The position numbers were made by a program, and so were the translations under genes. From Rickettsiaceae bacterium (GTDB lineage Bacteria > Pseudomonadota > Alphaproteobacteria > Rickettsiales > Rickettsiaceae): a stretch of 7,309 bases of DNA. Numbering within the stretch: the stretch's first letter is position 1; the number at the start of each line of letters is the position of its first letter. The stretch is taken from contig JAKONF010000080.1 in NCBI GenBank assembly GCA_022702085.1, forward strand, positions 1 through 7,309. Reading direction: 5' to 3'. The notes beneath the pieces were generated by a model. The model was given only the letters and a program-made list of their open reading frames with translations, did not search any database and was not told the origin of the DNA. Of the stretch, positions 5,168 through 7,309 are shown one piece after another.

Positions 5168-6109
5168 ATGACCTTAAGTAAATTTTTAGACCCGAAAAAT
5201 GATGTAGCTTTCAAAAGGATATTTGGTAGCGAGAAGAATAAGGATATCCTCATTCACTTTATCAATGACGTACTCGAGCTAAAAGATAGTAGTAAGATAA
5301 AGGAAGTAACTTTCTTATCTACAGTTCAAATACCAGAAATAGCTGCGAAAAAGCAAAGCATTGTAGATGTGCTGTGCAGAGATGAAAACGGCACCCAAAT
5401 CATTGTTGAGATGCAAGTATCACCTCAAGAGGGATTTGAGAAGAGGGCGCAGTACTATGCGGCTAAAGCCTATTCTAGCCAATTAAACAAAGGCAAACAA
5501 GAAGGCTCAAGATATGTTGACTTGAAAGCAGTAATTTTCATTGCTATTAGCGATAACATCATCTTTCCCGATAAAGTATTTTATAAATCTGATCATGTTA
5601 TCTTAGATAAACATACTTATGCTCATGATCTCAAAGACTTTTCGTTCACTTTTCTAGAACTTCCTAAGTTTAAGATAACAGAGATTAATTTGCTTACCAA
5701 TATCATCGAAAAGTGGTGTTACTTCTTCAAAAATGCGGACCGGACTAGTGAGGCTGATATGCTCAAAATAATAGGTTCCGATGGAGTAATACAAAGAGCC
5801 TATGAAGAGCTAAATCAGTTTAATTGGACTGAAGTTGAACTCCGTACATATGAGCAAGAAATCAAGCGCATCAGGGATAACCAGGCTACTGAAGATTATA
5901 AGATAAAACAAGCAAAAATGAAGCTTGAACAAGCCTTAGAGCAAGGTAAAGAAGAAAGTTTGTTAAAAGGCAGAGAAGAAGGTAAAAAAGAAGGTAAGGA
6001 AGAGATTGCAATCAACATGATCATGCAGGGTCTTGATTACAATTTAATTGCTCAAGTGACTGGTCTAGAACTAAAAAAGATAATTTCACTTGAAAAAAGT
6101 AATAGATAA
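5168..6109 (+). CDS. Rpn family PD-(D/E)XK nuclease/putative transposase
   Basis: A 313-residue, apparently intact member of the Rpn/PDDEXK_2 family, often annotated as transposase. E. coli Rpn proteins are nucleases that raise RecA-independent recombination; related genes multiply in intracellular bacteria. The N-terminus LDPKNDVAFKRIFG (7-20) is diagnostic. The nuclease core shows Asp67 (SIVDVLC), then Glu81 and Gln83 (VEMQV), the D...ExQ form of the PD-(D/E)XK site, followed by KRAQYYAAKAY (92-102). A long charged helix with EEGKKEGKEE repeats leads to the C-terminal motif YNLIAQVTGLELKKI, thought to belong to DNA recognition. ATG 5168 matches the family N-terminus; TAGGT (5155-5159) is a modest ribosome binding site. 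The gene runs toward the rep gene with only 27 bases between stops and no visible terminator. No terminal inverted repeats are evident, so an autonomous mobile element is not shown. Confidence 0.92.
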   Translation: MTLSKFLDPKNDVAFKRIFGSEKNKDILIHFINDVLELKDSSKIKEVTFLSTVQIPEIAAKKQSIVDVLCRDENGTQIIVEMQVSPQEGFEKRAQYYAAKAYSSQLNKGKQEGSRYVDLKAVIFIAISDNIIFPDKVFYKSDHVILDKHTYAHDLKDFSFTFLELPKFKITEINLLTNIIEKWCYFFKNADRTSEADMLKIIGSDGVIQRAYEELNQFNWTEVELRTYEQEIKRIRDNQATEDYKIKQAKMKLEQALEQGKEESLLKGREEGKKEGKEEIAINMIMQGLDYNLIAQVTGLELKKIISLEKSNR

Positions 6110-6136
6110 GGAATCAAACAAGTAAGCAAGAAAGAA

Positions 6137-7222
6137 TCAAAATCTCTTCAGCATGTTGGATAGATCAGCTAGAATATCAAATTGCTTCTCAGCAAAATGA
6201 TTATTGCTGTCACTATCTACCATACTATTCTCATTTTGAGTTAAGATGTCTTGTGGTTTATTTTGCTTATGGGGTATATAACGTTCTGGGTGCCACTTTG
6301 CTTTTATAGCAACTCTCAGCATTGCTCCTGGATTTTTTACTTGATTCTTGCTTAATTGCATTGATACTGCAGAAAGTGCATTTTTAATTACCGTCTCGTC
6401 ATTCTCTTTTACTATTTTAGTAGCTAAAGATTTGCTGTAACCATAATCCATCAACTCTCTAATGAGCGCAAACTTGTAATTTAATTCATTTGCCAAAGTT
6501 TTGATTTGATCTTGCCGCTTTTCCTCTTCCAAGTTCTTTTTCTTGATTTGCCATTCAATAGCTATAACTTTGCGTGATTCTTTGATTTCTGTGTAAGTCA
6601 CTAAGTATTGTGTTTTCGAACTAATTTCGCTTTTGGCTTTTTCAATTAATTTAAGTTTTAAATCAAAATAATTTTGATACTCAGTTTTCTCAATTCCACA
6701 ATATGCTCTCAATTCACAAATAGTCATTCTTCTATAACCGATAGATAAATACTGTAAGAGTAATTCAAATACTCTAATAGCATGAATGCTTTTCAGCTTA
6801 AGCGTATCTGTGATACCTATTTTGGTGAATTGATTTTTTAGTTGAAGTAGGTAAGGCTTTAAAAATGGACTAAATTCTAACAATACATGACCTTGTTTGG
6901 CTTCATATTTAGCTGCGCTTAGCCAAGAAACCTGGAGAAAATCGTTCGTTTGTGGATCATATATCTCTATGACTCGTTGCATAAGCCTTCTAGTTATCTT
7001 GCGTAATTCTCGATATTTGCCTTGTACATCAGTATCAGTAAATTTAGCAAACTCATCAATATCTAACTTATGTCGTTTAAAATCTTCGTCATTAGGACAT
7101 ATTTGAGTTAATAACCAAAGCACAACTTGAGACTCTTGTAGGCTAAGCCTATAGCGTGCTTCAATTAAAACATTACTCTTCACTATAAAACGCTGCTCCG
7201 CTATTGTTAAATCCTTGGTCAT
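6137..7222 (-). CDS. Rep_3 family plasmid replication initiator
   Basis: A 361-residue initiator of the Rep_3 family (Pfam PF01051; RepE, Pi and RepA are relatives). These proteins bind iterons as monomers to open the origin and repress their own promoter as dimers. The N-terminal winged-helix domain is seen in IVKSNVLIEARYRLSLQESQ (about 13-32), which is the family opening. The second winged helix is marked by LKSIHAIRVFELLLQY (143-158), LRAYCGIEKTEYQNYFDLK (171-189) and the KAKSEI helix. After residue 230 comes a charged extension that contains a KNPGAMLRVAIKAKW element, a type often found at the C-terminus of such initiators. ATG 7222-7220 fits the family, although no Shine-Dalgarno is visible. 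Directly upstream lie its promoter, a palindrome, a DnaA box and iterons. Length is within the family's range. Confidence 0.93.
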   Translation of the reverse strand: MTKDLTIAEQRFIVKSNVLIEARYRLSLQESQVVLWLLTQICPNDEDFKRHKLDIDEFAKFTDTDVQGKYRELRKITRRLMQRVIEIYDPQTNDFLQVSWLSAAKYEAKQGHVLLEFSPFLKPYLLQLKNQFTKIGITDTLKLKSIHAIRVFELLLQYLSIGYRRMTICELRAYCGIEKTEYQNYFDLKLKLIEKAKSEISSKTQYLVTYTEIKESRKVIAIEWQIKKKNLEEEKRQDQIKTLANELNYKFALIRELMDYGYSKSLATKIVKENDETVIKNALSAVSMQLSKNQVKNPGAMLRVAIKAKWHPERYIPHKQNKPQDILTQNENSMVDSDSNNHFAEKQFDILADLSNMLKRF

Positions 7223-7240
7223 AAAAAGTATTCAGATTAT

Positions 7241-7278
7241 TAACTTAAAAGTTATCCACAAAATACTAGTTCAGTCAA
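7241..7278 (-). promoter_or_regulatory. Promoter and operator of the rep gene
   Basis: Read on the minus strand, TTGACT (7278-7273, five of six consensus bases) and GATAAC (7256-7251, four of six) are separated by 16 bases and form a likely rep promoter. A palindrome TAACTT-AA-AAGTTA (7241-7254) covers the -10, and the -35 shares two bases with the first iteron. Both placements fit the autorepression known for Rep_3 initiators, whose dimers bind inverted repeats at their own promoter. Confidence 0.5.
7252..7260 (+). promoter_or_regulatory. DnaA box
   Basis: TTATCCACA is an exact match to the consensus DnaA box. It sits between the rep gene and the iterons, where Rep_3 plasmid origins normally carry one or more DnaA boxes for recruiting the host initiator. 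It also overlaps the rep palindrome and the rep -10, so DnaA binding could affect rep transcription. Confidence 0.8.
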
Positions 7279-7309
7279 GTCGTTTTTAACAGCGTAAAAG
7301 TCGTTTTTA
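7277..7309 (+). repeat. Iterons of the plasmid origin (array continues past the edge)
   Basis: AAGTCGTTTTTA occurs at 7277-7288 and again at 7298-7309, exactly 21 bases apart, two turns of the helix. Direct repeats of about 20 bases beside a Rep_3 gene and a DnaA box are the hallmark of an iteron-controlled origin. The second copy ends at the last base of the window, so the array is probably longer. If the molecule is circular and position 1 follows directly, no third copy is seen there, which suggests instead that the sequence was cut within the array. Confidence 0.7.

Noticed and set aside
5168..6109. Complete insertion sequence around the Rpn gene
   Set aside because: I see no terminal inverted repeats or target-site duplications flanking it; the nuclease alone does not define an element.
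6897..7106. 69-codon plus-strand frame inside the rep gene
   Set aside because: Antisense shadow of the Rep_3 N-terminal domain; no domain or ribosome binding site.

Overview
The window looks like part of a low-GC (roughly 30% by eye) plasmid or plasmid-like replicon from an intracellular alphaproteobacterium, most likely Rickettsiales (Rickettsia, Megaira or Orientia type). The basis is the base composition, the Rep_3 initiator with iterons, a Rpn-type PD-(D/E)XK nuclease with a second decayed copy, a plasmid-style serine recombinase, and a symporter/histidine-kinase pair of a kind carried on rickettsial mobile DNA. Shine-Dalgarno sequences are used (AAGGAGG, GGAG), which argues against a Bacteroidetes endosymbiont. 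The host assignment is inference.

Layout. Positions 1-605 hold no convincing gene. They carry an AT-rich stretch and a cluster of GTAC-centred motifs (consensus TGTACTA) that thickens toward a serine recombinase gene at 606-1181. A 5'-truncated Rpn remnant (1163-1357) is welded onto the recombinase 3' end. After a 245-base spacer come two overlapping plus-strand genes: a sodium:solute symporter (1603-3006) and a membrane histidine kinase (best start TTG 2990, end 4477). The kinase has six predicted membrane segments, a complete kinase core and a C-terminal extension resembling the tail of Rpn proteins. A minus-strand ribbon-helix-helix gene (4607-4933) has an operator-like inverted repeat over its promoter. 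A divergent, intact Rpn nuclease gene (5168-6109) converges on a minus-strand Rep_3 replication initiator gene (6137-7222). The last 90 bases form the start of a replication origin: a perfect DnaA box, a rep promoter and operator, and two copies of a 12-base iteron core at 21-base spacing, running off the window edge.

How it fits together. The right end is a maintenance module (Rep_3, iterons, DnaA box, RHH regulator). The left end is a recombination module (serine recombinase and its possible sites). The middle is cargo: a split version of the symporter-plus-sensor-kinase arrangement known from CbrA, probably produced by translational coupling, with no response regulator in view. Intact and remnant Rpn genes flank the cargo in the same orientation. 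The most unusual signals are the Rpn-like tail on the kinase, the symporter/kinase junction (a six-A tract beside an ideal ribosome binding site), and the GTAC motif cluster.
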